Source: Amblyornis subalaris (lineage: Eukaryota > Chordata > Aves > Passeriformes > Ptilonorhynchidae). Taken from it: a DNA stretch of 64,000 bases. Within the stretch, counting starts at the first letter, position 1; the number at the start of each line of letters is the position of its first letter. This document shows positions 52,401-64,000 of the stretch, in pieces. The DNA is taken from contig JACAXG010000007.1 in NCBI GenBank assembly GCA_018881555.1, positions 16,101,235 through 16,165,234 on the forward strand, read 5' to 3'. Below the pieces are notes generated by a model. The model saw nothing but the letters and a program-made list of their open reading frames with translations, was not told where the DNA came from and did no database searches. The position numbers and the translations under genes were made by a program.

Positions 52401-54186
52401 TAACAATCTGTATTCCTTCAACAACATCATTCCAGCAGCTGAAGAAGCACTGGAGAATTTAGGCTAAGCAGAAAAGTGCTCAATGGCTCCATCCTGCTTC
52501 CCACAGACAACAAATGTCTCCAATCTTTTTATGTCACACTAATCCATCTGTAAAATGCTGGCTGTGTGCAGGGAACAGTGTTGGACCCCAAATGTGCAAC
52601 TGTGGGCATTATTTTCTAGCAGGATGTGTGAAGACAGCTAGGATTTGACTACTTATACACTTCGATTGTGACGTCTAACTATTGACAGTCTTCTTAATGC
52701 TCATGTTCTAGTTGTTGTCTTGTGAAAAATTGCAACATTAGGANAGTTAGCTATAGAAAATGCAGCTTCGTGTAATCTACCCCCTTATTCATTTAGTACT
52801 ATAGTAAATATTCAGGCAGAGTCAATTATAGAAGTAGAAGGGGAAGAATTAAAACCTAATGAAAGTTAATCAAAGAGAAGAACTTCCTTCAGGCTGGCCA
52901 TGCGTGTCTGTAGTTTGTCTGTCATTTATAATGCTGCAGCCTCTGGTTCATAGTCAAGCTGTAATTCTGCCAGTTAATGTATCCAATTAACCCCACTAAT
53001 GAGCTAATCAACAGTGTAAAATCTGTGTAAAATCACTGAGGGTGTATGATGAATGGGAAATGCACTGAACTCTCACGGTATAAAAAGTGCTTTATTGCAC
53101 TTGTTAAAGTGGCACAGTCTTCTCCCTCTCTAAAGGGTAATTTATCACTAGGGTCTGTAACAGTGCCATGCCCTGATAAGGGAGAGGTGGCAATAAACCC
53201 ATCATAGAATGATTACTCAGGAATGCAGAGCAATTAAAGTGTCTCTGCATATCAGAGTCATAGGCTAGAGAGCGGAAGTGGTGTTTTTTGGTGTTGGATG
53301 CTAATAAAAGGTAGGCAGTTGCTTGAAGCTGATCCACAATTTGGGAAGCAAATACCTATTCAATACAAATATTTCAGTTTAGGGGTAAGGAATCTACTGA
53401 ACCGCTTGGGTTATTATACATGAAAATCATTCAAGATTCTGACATCATTTTCAGTATGAAAAATGTTTGCTGCAGTGAAAAGCCTGCTAATTTCAATGAG
53501 ATCATGTGAATAGGGAAGTAATCCTCCACCCAAATAAGCATAACAGAATCTGGCTGAGAGAAAAGAATCAGATGAAACTGTATTTGTTTTCCTACAGTCA
53601 TGACTAATGCAAAACATTGATAACAGCAATTAATTTCAATTATATTTTTGTTATTTTATTCAGTATCCTTTCTTTCAGCATCTCTTTTTGTGAGATANAG
53701 TTTAGAGAAAAGTAACACATCATAAGAGAAGATAGGAAGGAAAGAAAAGCAAAATACAGACATGGAAAAACCCCTATAGTTAAGTAAAGGAAAATACAGC
53801 TATATAAAAAATAGTTTTCTTAACCTTTGAAATAAAAAACAAACGAGAAAATTTTGCCAAGTAAAGGGGTGACTCAGATTATCTCAGGAGTCTGAGAAAT
53901 TATTTCAATGGAAACAATGCAGTTAGAGCCAGCTATCAGAAACCCTTACAGATAATAAATTTTATGTTTACCTGGAGCAATTTAAATATGTATAAGAGTA
54001 GGGTGAAATGGTTTACATGACCTGCTAGAGATCCAAATTGTTCTGTGTCTAAATTTGAAACTATTGTATTTTCCACACAACAATAAAACCTTTTTTTTTT
54101 TACTGTGCAAGAAGCAGCAATGATTTTGGTAGAAAGAAAAAGAATGTTCAGGGTTGTCTGGGATACTGAGGGATACATACAGCTTA

Positions 54187-54217
54187 GCTGTAGAGCTGTA
54201 GAGCTTTAGCTCTACAG
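54187..54217. repeat. Tandem octamer followed by a perfect 10-base hairpin
   Basis: GCTGTAGA is repeated at 54187-54194 and 54195-54202, and CTGTAGAGCT (54196-54205) is followed after TT by its exact complement AGCTCTACAG (54208-54217). The hairpin probably arose by local duplication and inversion during replication. There is no flanking evidence of an RNA gene or terminator role. Confidence 0.75.
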
Positions 54218-55319
54218 TTTATACTACAGGAAAAAAAAACTAGATTGACATAGGCATTGCTAAAATATAGGCTTTGTTTTGGTTAATTTTTTTGAATGCA
54301 AAGGCAGACTGAGTAATTTTCGAAAGAATCACAGGAAATATGCATTAGACAAGGTTTATAAAAGGCAGCATTTGTCAAAATATTCTGCAAAGAGACAAAC
54401 TGCAGGACATTTTTTCTTGTGGTTCATGTGCTGTCTTCCCAACAGAGTTACTGTTTTAGCACTTTTTGATCTTCCCTGCCACTCTTGCACTGATAAAAAG
54501 TTAGGTTTGGAATATTTTGTGCAGAGTGTAAGTATCGTCTTTTGGCAGGATTATATTACAGGACGTGACTACATGTCCCAGGCTGAGCTGTGTCAGGTAC
54601 TTATGTCCTCCTCCCACCTTCTCTCTGTAATAAGAAATGCTTAGAAGGAGAGAGAAAGAATTTAAATGAAGAGGAATCTTATTTATCTAGAAAAATCATA
54701 GGATCTTTTACTACAAAGACACTTACAGAACAATAGATATCTATATCTTCTTTCCACCTTCTCTGTGTCCCCAAATTCGCTAGCAGAATTATCTAATTTT
54801 CTTTCTTTCTTATAAATTGGGTTAATAATATTATTGATATGTTGTGAATCAGAAGGAAAATCAAGACTGTGGTTATACTGCATTGATTGTCCATATGTGT
54901 GTTACACAGAATTGAGATAAATCTGCAAGTTATTTCTGAAACAGATCTTATAAGGCCAGTAATAATAATGACAAAAACAATAACAATAGTATTGTGTTGT
55001 TTGGTTTCAAGCAGTACATCACTATGGTGACTAGAAACAGCTTGTATTTCTTTGTTGTTTCCTGGTTTGCAGACTTGAAAAGATAGCTACGCGCTTTGAA
55101 TTACTCAGCTCCCCTTTGGAAGATTTTGATGCTTGTCACAAGGGATGGAAATAGAAAGTGGGACATGTCTTCTGCTGACACAGGAACGAGTAGCACACAC
55201 TTTGGGNTGCCAGACACCAGCACTGTCACTGAACCTGGGGCTGGTGTTGCTCCACTCTTCACCTGTGTCAGACAAACACTCCTGAGCCTTTGTCGTGAAT
55301 TAAGATGAGGAGTTGCTCT

Positions 55320-55363
55320 GGGTTAAAACTTTCTTTCATCATTTCCTGAGTTAGTTTTAACCC
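55320..55363. repeat. Perfect 11-base inverted repeat
   Basis: GGGTTAAAACT (55320-55330) and AGTTTTAACCC (55353-55363) are exact complements separated by 22 bases. They could be a chance stem or the ends of a tiny degenerate mobile element; no target duplication was seen. Confidence 0.7.
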
Positions 55364-58323
55364 AAGTGGGTTGATTCCCTTGGTTCTTTGTACGGCACAA
55401 GAAACAGGGAGGTGGAGGAAGAGGAGTAGTCTGCCCGGGCAAGGTGAGAGCAGGATGCTGCCTTTGAGCATCAATGCCAGCTCATGCTGCCTTCGCATGC
55501 TAATACCAAACAGCCTGCATGCATGCCTGAAGCAAGCTGCACCCCTAGCACCACTCCCATAACAACAGAATGCTAAAAATTGCTGTTTGCACTAGTCACC
55601 TAAGGATGGGTTCACAGATATTACAGCGTAATATCTAGATTAAAAAGTATCACTGCATTGCAGCTATGGGTTTACCCAGGAAAATATTTGCTTTTTGAAG
55701 AGAAACCCTGAAGCGGGGGTTTCATATCAGACCAATAAAATAATCCAGATTCTTTTTTTTTTCAATGAACTTCATAGATGAAAGATGCAGGAAAATTGTA
55801 TACCAAAATGGTGTATCTAGAATCTGGAAAAACTGAGTAATAATCCAGCCCAGATTTATGTCTAGTGTAAATAAATCACTTTTTTACAAAGTTGTCTCAG
55901 ACATCAGACAAACATAAACTTGAAAACATTCTCTTCAAGTTCTCTTTTGCCTAAAGTGACAGTTAGAACCATATTCATACGCCTGAGGATAGGAAATGTC
56001 ATATTGATGGATGAGTTATAAGCCTCCCTTTTCCCGGATTGTGCATTGGGGGCCCAATTCTGCTCTCTGTTTAACTCTGCTGAATTGAATGGCATTGAAT
56101 TGACATAAATGAGAGCAGAAAGGCAGCTTGGGTGTGCCTTTCACAACCAATAAAAATAATTTCATACAAAGATGAATTTTTCAAGTGTATCAGAATCAAT
56201 TAAGGTGCTACTGCTACTTGAGGTACACATGCCCATATGCAGAGTCGGTATTCATTCTTCCTTTCATGAAATTTGACTTTTTGCCAGAACATTAATATAA
56301 ATTGTGTTCTACTAAGTGGAACTAGAGCTCCTATTCACATTTTATGAAGTAGGAAATATTCTGTATTTCCTACGAGTTTTGAGTATATTTTTCTCTATGT
56401 GTTAAACTCCTTTTCTTTATCACCACAGACCTTAAATAATACTTTCCTGTGAATATTGCCAGTAACAACACAGCAAAATACCTGCATGATCAGCCATTGC
56501 TGTTAGAGCTCATCTACATTTCAGGCTCAGTAGAGATATACACTGATTAGTATAAAAGTTACCTGCTATACTTTTCCTGTATCTTTGTGTCCATGTTATT
56601 TGTATGTGAACAGTAGTGTACATTCAGTGCAATCCAAGAGATCCCAATCCTGCTACCCCTGTCCCACGGCAAGGAAAATCCACACAACCGATAAACTGTT
56701 GACCAGCAGTGCCAGCCCCTTAGCCATACATCTCAGCTTTGTGTCCCTGCTAGAGAAAAAAAAAACCAAGTCTGCCATTCCAGGATTTCTAAATTTTAAG
56801 GATCAAGACCTGGATCCAACCTAATTTTTTTCAACATTCAGATTTTTTGAGTCAAGCTTTTGGTGGAATTAGTCCAATATGAAAGAGGTTTTAGGCAGGA
56901 AAGATATTCTGAAACCCTTTTACANCTGGGTTGTTTCTGCATGCCATTTAAGGCCTATTCCAAAACTGAGTGTACTTCATTGGCAATTCTGACTAGGAAT
57001 GAAAATTTGGCATTCAGCTGTTGCCCAGCTCATCCTTTCAAGCCATCTATAATTTGGAGGTAATATAATTTAGAGGCATGATTTTCCAAAGCAATACTTA
57101 GAGTTTTTAANTGGGAATTGTATTAAAATAAAAACAAACCAAAATCGGACTAGTATACAACTTTCTTCNTCTTTAACCATATCCCTGGATTTAGCTCTAA
57201 GTGTACAGATGCCTGGGGCTCTTTATTGACACAGCCCACTACAGGACTACATTATGTTCCATACAGTCCATTCCAGGCCTGATCTTATAGTCCAGATGCA
57301 GCTACGTGGTTTAAGTGAAAACTTACTTTATACCTTTTGATATTAAAGTATATTTTTCTGTGTAGGGATCTAATTGGAATATATTCAGCCTGTAAACAAG
57401 TCACTGTATAGTTGAAGGAAATTTATTTTTCCCTTCAACAGTGTAAGGCTTTTAGTTAGCTGCTGATGTGCAGATCAGCCAACCTTGTANAAAAGGTAAG
57501 CAGTGTGAAATTATATATGAGTTATTAATAATTCCTAATAGGAGGAAAAGACCTGACAGAAACGGTGAATTAAATGACTAATAATCACAGAGATGCATTA
57601 CTTGGGATTCATTTCAGCACATTTGTGATACTCCGTAATGGGAGAGTCAACTTGTAACTCAGCAAGAAGGCATGTTCTTCCTCATTAACAATATTTCCTC
57701 TTGAATTTAAATTCTTCTGTTTCATATTCATATGGTGATGCCAGTACTACACTTGTAGGATGGCTTTTTATGATAAAAATGCTTGTCTAAAAACATCCAT
57801 TGAACTACAGTTCCCAAAGTGTGGAAGAGATTGTTTATGTCTATTCTCAGACCTTTATCTATTCATCTCCTTTTCCACTGAATTCTAAGAAGTCAGTAAA
57901 GAATTATTTGTTAAATGCTGCATAATGGCAAAAAGGTCACTGCAAGGAAAAAAAACCAAAGGAAAATAATAACATGCTACACTGCAGAAAAATAAGGTGG
58001 GAAACTATTTTTTGATTTTATTATGCTTGCTTTATCTGTCTGCTAGAAGTTTTAATCCTGCTTTGATCCAGTTGTCTTTCTTACAACTGATTTTCAGATT
58101 ATATCTTTCTTTCATTATATCTNTACTCTTTCAGAGTATCTCTTTCTATGTGCACATATTTTCAGCACAGGGCNGCCTTATATGCTGTTAGACAAAGCAA
58201 GATCATCTTGATAAGACTGAAAGCAGATTGAAATATTTTAAAGAGAATGCTTTTATTATATGCCCCCAACCTTTTTTCAAGATCCTTCATGTATTTCTAG
58301 AAGGGCTGGGTGAGTCAGACAAG

Positions 58324-58376
58324 CACGTGTGCACACGCACACCACCGCAGACCCGCTGCACACACCCAAGCCCGAA
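58324..58376. other. CA-rich patch with clustered CpG and a CACGTG E-box
   Basis: About five CpG dinucleotides lie within roughly 55 bases, in a region otherwise very poor in CpG. CACGTG, the E-box of bHLH factors, is at 58324-58329. The patch is far too short to be a CpG island. Confidence 0.4.
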
Positions 58377-61082
58377 ATGAAGGAAAGCCTTTTGTGTAGT
58401 ATGGAGGATACATAAATGTCAACAAGAGAGGTAAATAATGGTCATTAATTTGAGTAAAGAGATAAGAATTGAGTGGGAAATTAAATGAATAGCTATGGAA
58501 GAAGCTTTGATAAAAAAGGTGAGGAGAAACAGTTGAAACAGGCTGCACATGCACATGATTATGGAGAGCCAATGACAGAAACTACATGAAAGAAGAAGTA
58601 TGCAAAGTATCTGTGCTGTTATGTATCCAGTTTCATCATAATCCAGCATAGGTCTAAATACAGGTATGAAGTTCCATACTAGTTTAGAGAGAAACTGGGA
58701 CAAAGCTTAGTAAACAGGACTCTACCACANAGTGAATGACTTCTGTTCTGTAATTTGTACATGAGTAGGATGTTCATTGCAAATGTACATACAGTGTTAA
58801 ACAAGTCTTTAAAGTACAAAATTACTAAGGGAAAGTTACTGTTCCTGGCTAAATTATAACACCTNTTTACAATGATTTGGAAAATACCAGCATGTGTGTG
58901 GGAATTTGGAGATGGAGGGGAAGGCAGTTATCTATTTACTGATTTTTTTGGTGGGTGAGTTTTCTTATGTTTGTTCTTTTTTAAACTCTAAAAATTTGCA
59001 CTATAATTTATCTGTCTAAATCTAATCNGTATAAGTTAATATTAGATTACTTATATTTCTTTATATTCTTTAGCTGGTGAGTATCTCCTATTAAATTGGC
59101 AGTATGCTATTCTCCTTTGGTTTCGCTTATTTGTCAAGAGTTTTTTTTAGAAGTTTTGATGAAAACACAAATACCACAAGAATATCTTTGCATCCAATGA
59201 CCACTTTTGCTGAGTTTTTAGATCTGAGACGGAGAGTAAAGTTACCATTCATAGGCATTTGAGAACAGGTAGATGTATAGAATGGTTAGTCTTCTCATCC
59301 GCCATGGTCAACAGATGCTGGTAAGAAAAAATAATTTGCATTCTCATCCATATCAGTGGAATATCTTATGTCTTTAAGGGCTTTTACTGACTTTGCAAAA
59401 CAAAACAGCCCAATTACTGTTGCATTTTTTCTTTTGGAAAAATTGCATTTTAATCATTGCTTACATGGTGTGCTTGGTAAGATCAAACAGCAGTGACGTG
59501 TTCCTGTATTGGAAGATCTTTCTATTTTTCTCAGTAATCTCNTAATATTAAGAGTTTTTTTCTAGGCCAAACACCATGGGGATTATTATGCACAATTCAT
59601 TTTTGTTAGGTAGGCAAACAGAATACCTCCCAGCACAAATTCTTAGAGCTTGTGTTCTACTTTGAAGCTATTTTCCTCAGTGCACACAGGAAGGCAGAAA
59701 ATGCACATGATCTCTTCCTCATCGTTTGAGATCAAGCACGTANTTCAAAAATTACATATTTGTAAAGGGAACAGGTCTCATGTTACTNCTTGAGTGGCAA
59801 CAGACCATGCACTCTGCAGATGTTCTCTGGTTCAGTAATCTCAGTTATTTCAGGGGATTACTAACATTACAGGTTGTACCATTAAACTACAGATTTGCTT
59901 TACAGCAAAGTCAAGGCTGTTGAATAACAGAAAAGATTTTATAAATTGTGCCTTGTCTTGCTAGGTACNATGTGGGGATTTTTATTCAAGGCTGTCCAAC
60001 ATTGTGCAAGATAACATTCTCAAATGCTTTTAAGCTTTAATTTCTTCAAATGTAGATTGAAATTTTCTATGCTGGCCTTATTTCTCTCTGAATACCTTGG
60101 GGAAAGCATCCAATCAGCCAAACACTTCCATTTTGGAGGCTNCAGTGATGTGGTTTAGCACGTAGCTTAATGAAGGGTTGTGTCAATACAATTNAGGGCA
60201 TGGAGAACTATGGTACAGGACAAGTTCTCCAAGGTTATAAGCTTTTGAAAGCTTGCACATCAGAAAATCTGTTCTAACTTCAGGGTGTGGGTCCTTTAAG
60301 AAAAATGTAACACATAAGATGGTAGAAAAATGGAATCAGCTATTGGATTCAAGGAGAAGGAGGNAAGAAGAGAAACTACGACAGACCAGGACTGGGGTTT
60401 TGTGGAGTGTGGGTGTTTTTGTAGGACACAGGAAATTTAATCATGACAGGAATTAGCTGAATAGGGAAAACACACATGAGAATATGTGTGTGAGAAGATG
60501 AACAGGAGTCATACAGGGCCTGAAGGAGACGCTGGGACTGGGGAAACAGGGGAAATACCACACATAAAGAAAAGAAGTCTGGACAACTAAATAAAAAGAA
60601 AGCCAAAACCCAGTGGTANGCAGGCATGGCAATGTCTGAGTGACTGATTTGTAAAGAAAGAGTATACTAAGGGTAAGGAAGCAGCAAANGGAAAGAGAAG
60701 AGATGAGAAAATCAAGCTAGATGCAACAATCTGAGAGACTGTGAAAGGCTGGGTGCAGATTATAAATTTTCAGGAGATAAATTAGGTAAACCTAGGGGAG
60801 ACAGATCAAAAAGTCTGGGGAAATGAGCAGAAGTTCCTGTGCTCACTAGACCTCCCTGTACTGAGCAGCAGTGGAAGAACAAATTTCTGTTTCTCTCCAT
60901 TTGTTTGCTGTTATGAAATGTCATGCAGTGTGAAGGAGGAACAGATCTAGGGGAATGACTTGGTTTTCCTGAGTCCTGTGAAACGCCACACACCCCTCTC
61001 TTTCTCTGTCCAGCCCGTACAGCTGTTTCTCAAAATTAAGCAAGTGTTAAAACTTTCTTCTGGGGCATTATTTCCACTCCCN

Positions 61083-61148
61083 TAGGTTAATGGTTGTACT
61101 CAATGTCCTTAGAGATCTGTTCCAACCGTAAAGATTCTACAATATTTA
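61083..61148 (+). mobile_element. CR1 LINE 3' end, plus strand
   Basis: The words TAGGTTAATGGTTGTACTCA, ATGTCCTTAGAGATCTGTTC and CCAACCGTAAAGATTCTAC follow the last bases of the avian CR1 consensus, which reads similarly around GGTTGGACTCGATGATCTTA, and end in a degraded ATTCTATG-type tail. Sequence upstream of 61083 does not match CR1, so the copy is severely 5'-truncated, about 65 bases, as is usual for CR1. It is non-functional. Confidence 0.8.
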
Positions 61149-62860
61149 CAATTGCATATTTACATGCTATTTGTTGACTGTTCCTTAAGACCTGGGAAAG
61201 CATAGCTGGTTTAACAAAGCCTGATGGCCATAATGCAAGAAAATTATTTGCAAACACAAAGATACCTGCCACTAAAGGAAATACTGTGAACACTTTGAGT
61301 TTCACTAATCTTCAAACAAACTTGGAAAGAATCCAAAAAATCATACAATATTTATATTATCTATTTAGCATCATACTAGTTACCCTGACTTAACATCTTT
61401 CCTGAGAACTGTTATTTTTGCAGTTTAGAGAGAACTGGTATCATTTCTCTCTGCAGTCTGCAATAAAGACCAAATGCTAATAGCACTGNATTTTTGGTAT
61501 AACACTAAATATGAAAATGGAGCTTCACAGTTTGATCATGTACCTTTTGAGAACTTACAAAGACAAATGACCTTAATCTATGGAAAAGCAATAAATATTT
61601 ATATAGTTAAGTGAGCCCTGAAAACACAATAAGCGTTTTACTGACATATAGACAGGGGGTTGGTTTTGCCCACTCATTTTTGTACAGAAGCCATCAGCCC
61701 TTTGGGTGTAGCTTGCTCTGGTTTNGGCACAGCTTCTGCTTTCCTCCCTNTTCCCCTTTCCCACAGTCCTAAAGCTGTGTCGCAGATGCCCACAGGAAGA
61801 GAAATACACTAACTGCCACTGGGAATTTTCAGAGGCCTTTCAGTAATTGTTTGTAAGAACAATTCAGTGAGGCAAGGTGTCTGCTTACAAGCAATTTAAT
61901 TCTTAATCATTAGGGCTTTGANTAGGAAGAAGTTAAATGCTATCATGGGAAAATGTCAAAGAAATATGGGTTAGTTCTAGGGAGATGTAGGGGCTCATTC
62001 TCTGTTATCTTCTGTGGTGATGTTCACACACAGCACAACGACATTTAAGTGGTGGCACACAGGAGTAAATGATGACAAGTTTCAGCAGAGCTGTAGGGTA
62101 ATACAGCTGCTTGTAGATCTTAATTCCATGAAATGAAGGGTGAGAAAAGACACGGCTTCTATCCATACAGACTAACCACAAGCAAAGCAAAATTTTAGTT
62201 CTTTGCTTCTGCATTAGAACACTTTCCCTCTGCCATGCTCTAAATTCCTATTCCCCTTTCAGCCTGAAGGAACATCTTTTCTCACAAATACTGACTCTGC
62301 GTGCCTGGAGTCTGGTTGCATAAGTGTCCCATGGGCTTGTGAAAAATGTGGTGCTGTGTACTCACAGCTTTGAGTCCTGAGTGTATGAGCAACATTGTGA
62401 GCTGCCAAGTCCAGTTTCTAGGTGCTGAACCCCATGGAATATACGACATTGATGGCTTGAGAAGCACATGCACTCTCACGTTTTTAAATGTCTAATGGTG
62501 TTCAGAAACTCCAGAATAATTTCAGGTATNTATATTTATACTTCTAAATACATATACATGGTATGTAGGTGCGTGTATAATTCTCGTAAAGCCTGAACTA
62601 TGCACTTGGAATGTTTTTTTTTTAAATTGCTCTCTGAGAAAATNCAGAGTAACTGATGGCACAATTGACATAATTCATAAAGGGAGTAGTTGATTACCTG
62701 TTCTGAAACTGAGCCAATGAATATTCATAGTTCCCTTGGTATGGAGCTGGCATATTTCAGCTAATTAAGTCTTCTGCTTAGTTGGTGCATATGCACACTT
62801 TTTATATGATACCAAAGTATGTTTAATTGGGGTTTGGCAGATAATACCGAAGAGAGTTTG

Positions 62861-62876
62861 CAAACAAACAAACAAA
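62861..62876. repeat. (CAAA)4 microsatellite
   Basis: Four perfect CAAA units. No adjoining retroelement body was recognised. Confidence 0.75.
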
Positions 62877-63203
62877 GCAGATTCCACTGCCATTTCCATA
62901 AATGGAATGGTATCACTTTATGGACACTTGTATGAAAATGTCACCTCGTTTCAGAAGTGCCTAAAATTCACACTCTTAGGGCATGTATCTGTTAGCAAAT
63001 GGCAAGAGAAACANTTCTTTTTAGGTAATACACTCATTTCAGAAGTGGTAGGACGGTCATATCCATACCTGGGTCTTGATTGAACACAGAGTCCAGACAC
63101 AGCTGAGGTGTGTCCCCAAGCCAGGAACTTGGAGCTCTGGGGCTCTGAGAGCGTAGAGGTACCCCATATCTAATCACAAGAAAAAACTGCAGTTCAGTGC
63201 CAC

Positions 63204-63229
63204 GATGTTCCCATGTTAATGGGAACATC
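63204..63229. repeat. Perfect 11-base hairpin with a GTTA loop
   Basis: GATGTTCCCAT (63204-63214) pairs exactly with ATGGGAACATC (63219-63229) across a four-base loop. This is the tightest stem noticed in the window. It has no T tract, so it is not an RNA polymerase III or bacterial-type terminator, and it is too short for a microRNA precursor. Confidence 0.75.
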
Positions 63230-64000
63230 AATCCAGCCACTGATCTTGAGTTATTCCCTTCTACCTATCAGAATGACAGCTTATTAATTTTTAGTCTTAA
63301 ATTGTATTTCCCTCTCTTGCTAGTCTTTCCTGCGCCCTATAACCTTTTTAGCCCTAAGGGCCTTTTCCCATGCTTTTCCTTGGTATCTGTTATTGAACAG
63401 AAGACTCATGTGAGTCCACCATCTGCAACAGCATCTCCATGTCTAATTGACTCATGACTCCTTTTGGATCCCATCTTTCTTTCTGACCCATGACTGCTAA
63501 CACCTCCTCTAATCAAAACATCTAATTCTGGAGTGTGGATGATTTAAGAGTTGGTTATGAAATAGAGATTTTTAATCAAAGTCTTTTCTTGAGACCCACT
63601 CCTTATTACACAGAGCTGGAGCCCATCTGGAGGAACCACGCTGTCACAGGTTTAAAGGAATAAACTGTCTTCGCTCCGTAGCTGGCAGGAAAATGTTTCC
63701 ATGTATATGAGCTCCAAGGCATCCACGGCAATATTTATATCAGATTAGATGTGTTGCTGAATAATATAAAAAGTAAATCGAGCGACCCATAAAAATTTCC
63801 CACATTCTCCTCTACCTTAATATACAGTGGCACCGGAGCATGTGGTTCTCTCCTAATTCAGGTAAAACTGCTTCCTGCTGAACTCAAGTTTACTTAAGCA
63901 GTTATCAGAACTCATCTAGACCTGTCCCCTAAGGAAGGTGTGGCTTTACTTCTAACCTAAATTATGAAGTTCTGATACATATTGAATTCCACTTATGATC

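Larger units (their letters stand above)
49470..61082. other. Unique AT-rich non-coding sequence
   Basis: Chance open frames only, the longest at 54279-54644 on the plus strand (121 codons), without a recognisable domain. Contents noted separately are hairpins near 54196 and 55320 and a CpG-containing patch near 58324. A T run lies at 54091-54100. The stretch 60600-60720 is purine-rich. No RNA gene was recognised. Confidence 0.65.
61149..64000. other. Unique AT-rich non-coding sequence
   Basis: Only short chance open frames. Contains a CAAA repeat at 62861-62876 and a perfect hairpin at 63204-63229. The last 400 bases keep several CpGs and could be a conserved non-coding element, but nothing in the sequence alone proves it. 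Confidence 0.6.

Noticed and set aside
54279..54644. Plus-strand open frame of 121 codons
   Set aside because: No recognisable domain; the length is within chance expectation and nothing nearby supports a gene.
1..64000. CRISPR arrays, tRNA or rRNA genes, phage or plasmid features
   Set aside because: No regularly spaced direct repeats, no GGTTCRA-type B box with a matching A box, and no prokaryotic gene organisation were found on either strand.

Overview
The window looks like AT-rich, non-coding nuclear DNA from a bird. The evidence is the interspersed-repeat set: two fragments of CR1 LINEs with the 3' end typical of birds, and two long terminal repeats (LTRs) of the kind carried by avian ERVL-like endogenous retroviruses. 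Both LTRs have TG...CA ends and near-perfect 5-bp target-site duplications. One or two short stretches resemble the ancient amniote SINE MIR. Nothing bacterial, plasmid-like or viral-genomic is present: no operons, no ribosome-binding sites, no CRISPR array and no RNA operon. The species cannot be told from the sequence alone.

I found no protein-coding gene. Outside the LTRs the longest open frames starting with ATG are about 151, 137, 123 and 121 codons, scattered over both strands. None has a composition or motif I recognise, and none forms a chain of exons with matching splice sites. Frames of this length are expected by chance in 64 kb of AT-rich DNA. The window is best read as intergenic sequence or the inside of a very large intron.

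Layout: 1-15.1 kb is unique AT-rich sequence with simple repeats and one homeodomain-site-like cluster. At 15.1-15.9 kb there is a GC-richer island, possibly a decayed LTR on the minus strand. At 17.2 kb lies a MIR-like fragment. At 20.27-21.34 kb lies a solo LTR with an internal degenerate tandem array. At 22.95-23.15 kb lies a minus-strand CR1 fragment with an internal deletion. Unique sequence with small tandem repeats follows to 31.3 kb, where a second solo LTR (31.36-31.94 kb) seems to have landed in a degraded CR1 tail. From 32 to 61 kb the sequence is mostly unique, with a palindromic double octamer, an evenly spaced series of steroid-receptor-like half-sites, a G-run cluster, an AAT-type microsatellite and several short hairpins. 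A plus-strand CR1 3' end lies at 61.1 kb, and the rest is unique.

I did not find a previously undescribed system. The most useful points for follow-up are the repeat insertion history (LTR into CR1), the possible third LTR, and a few compact motif clusters that could be cis-regulatory. Isolated single N characters occur throughout and look like unresolved bases, not assembly gaps.
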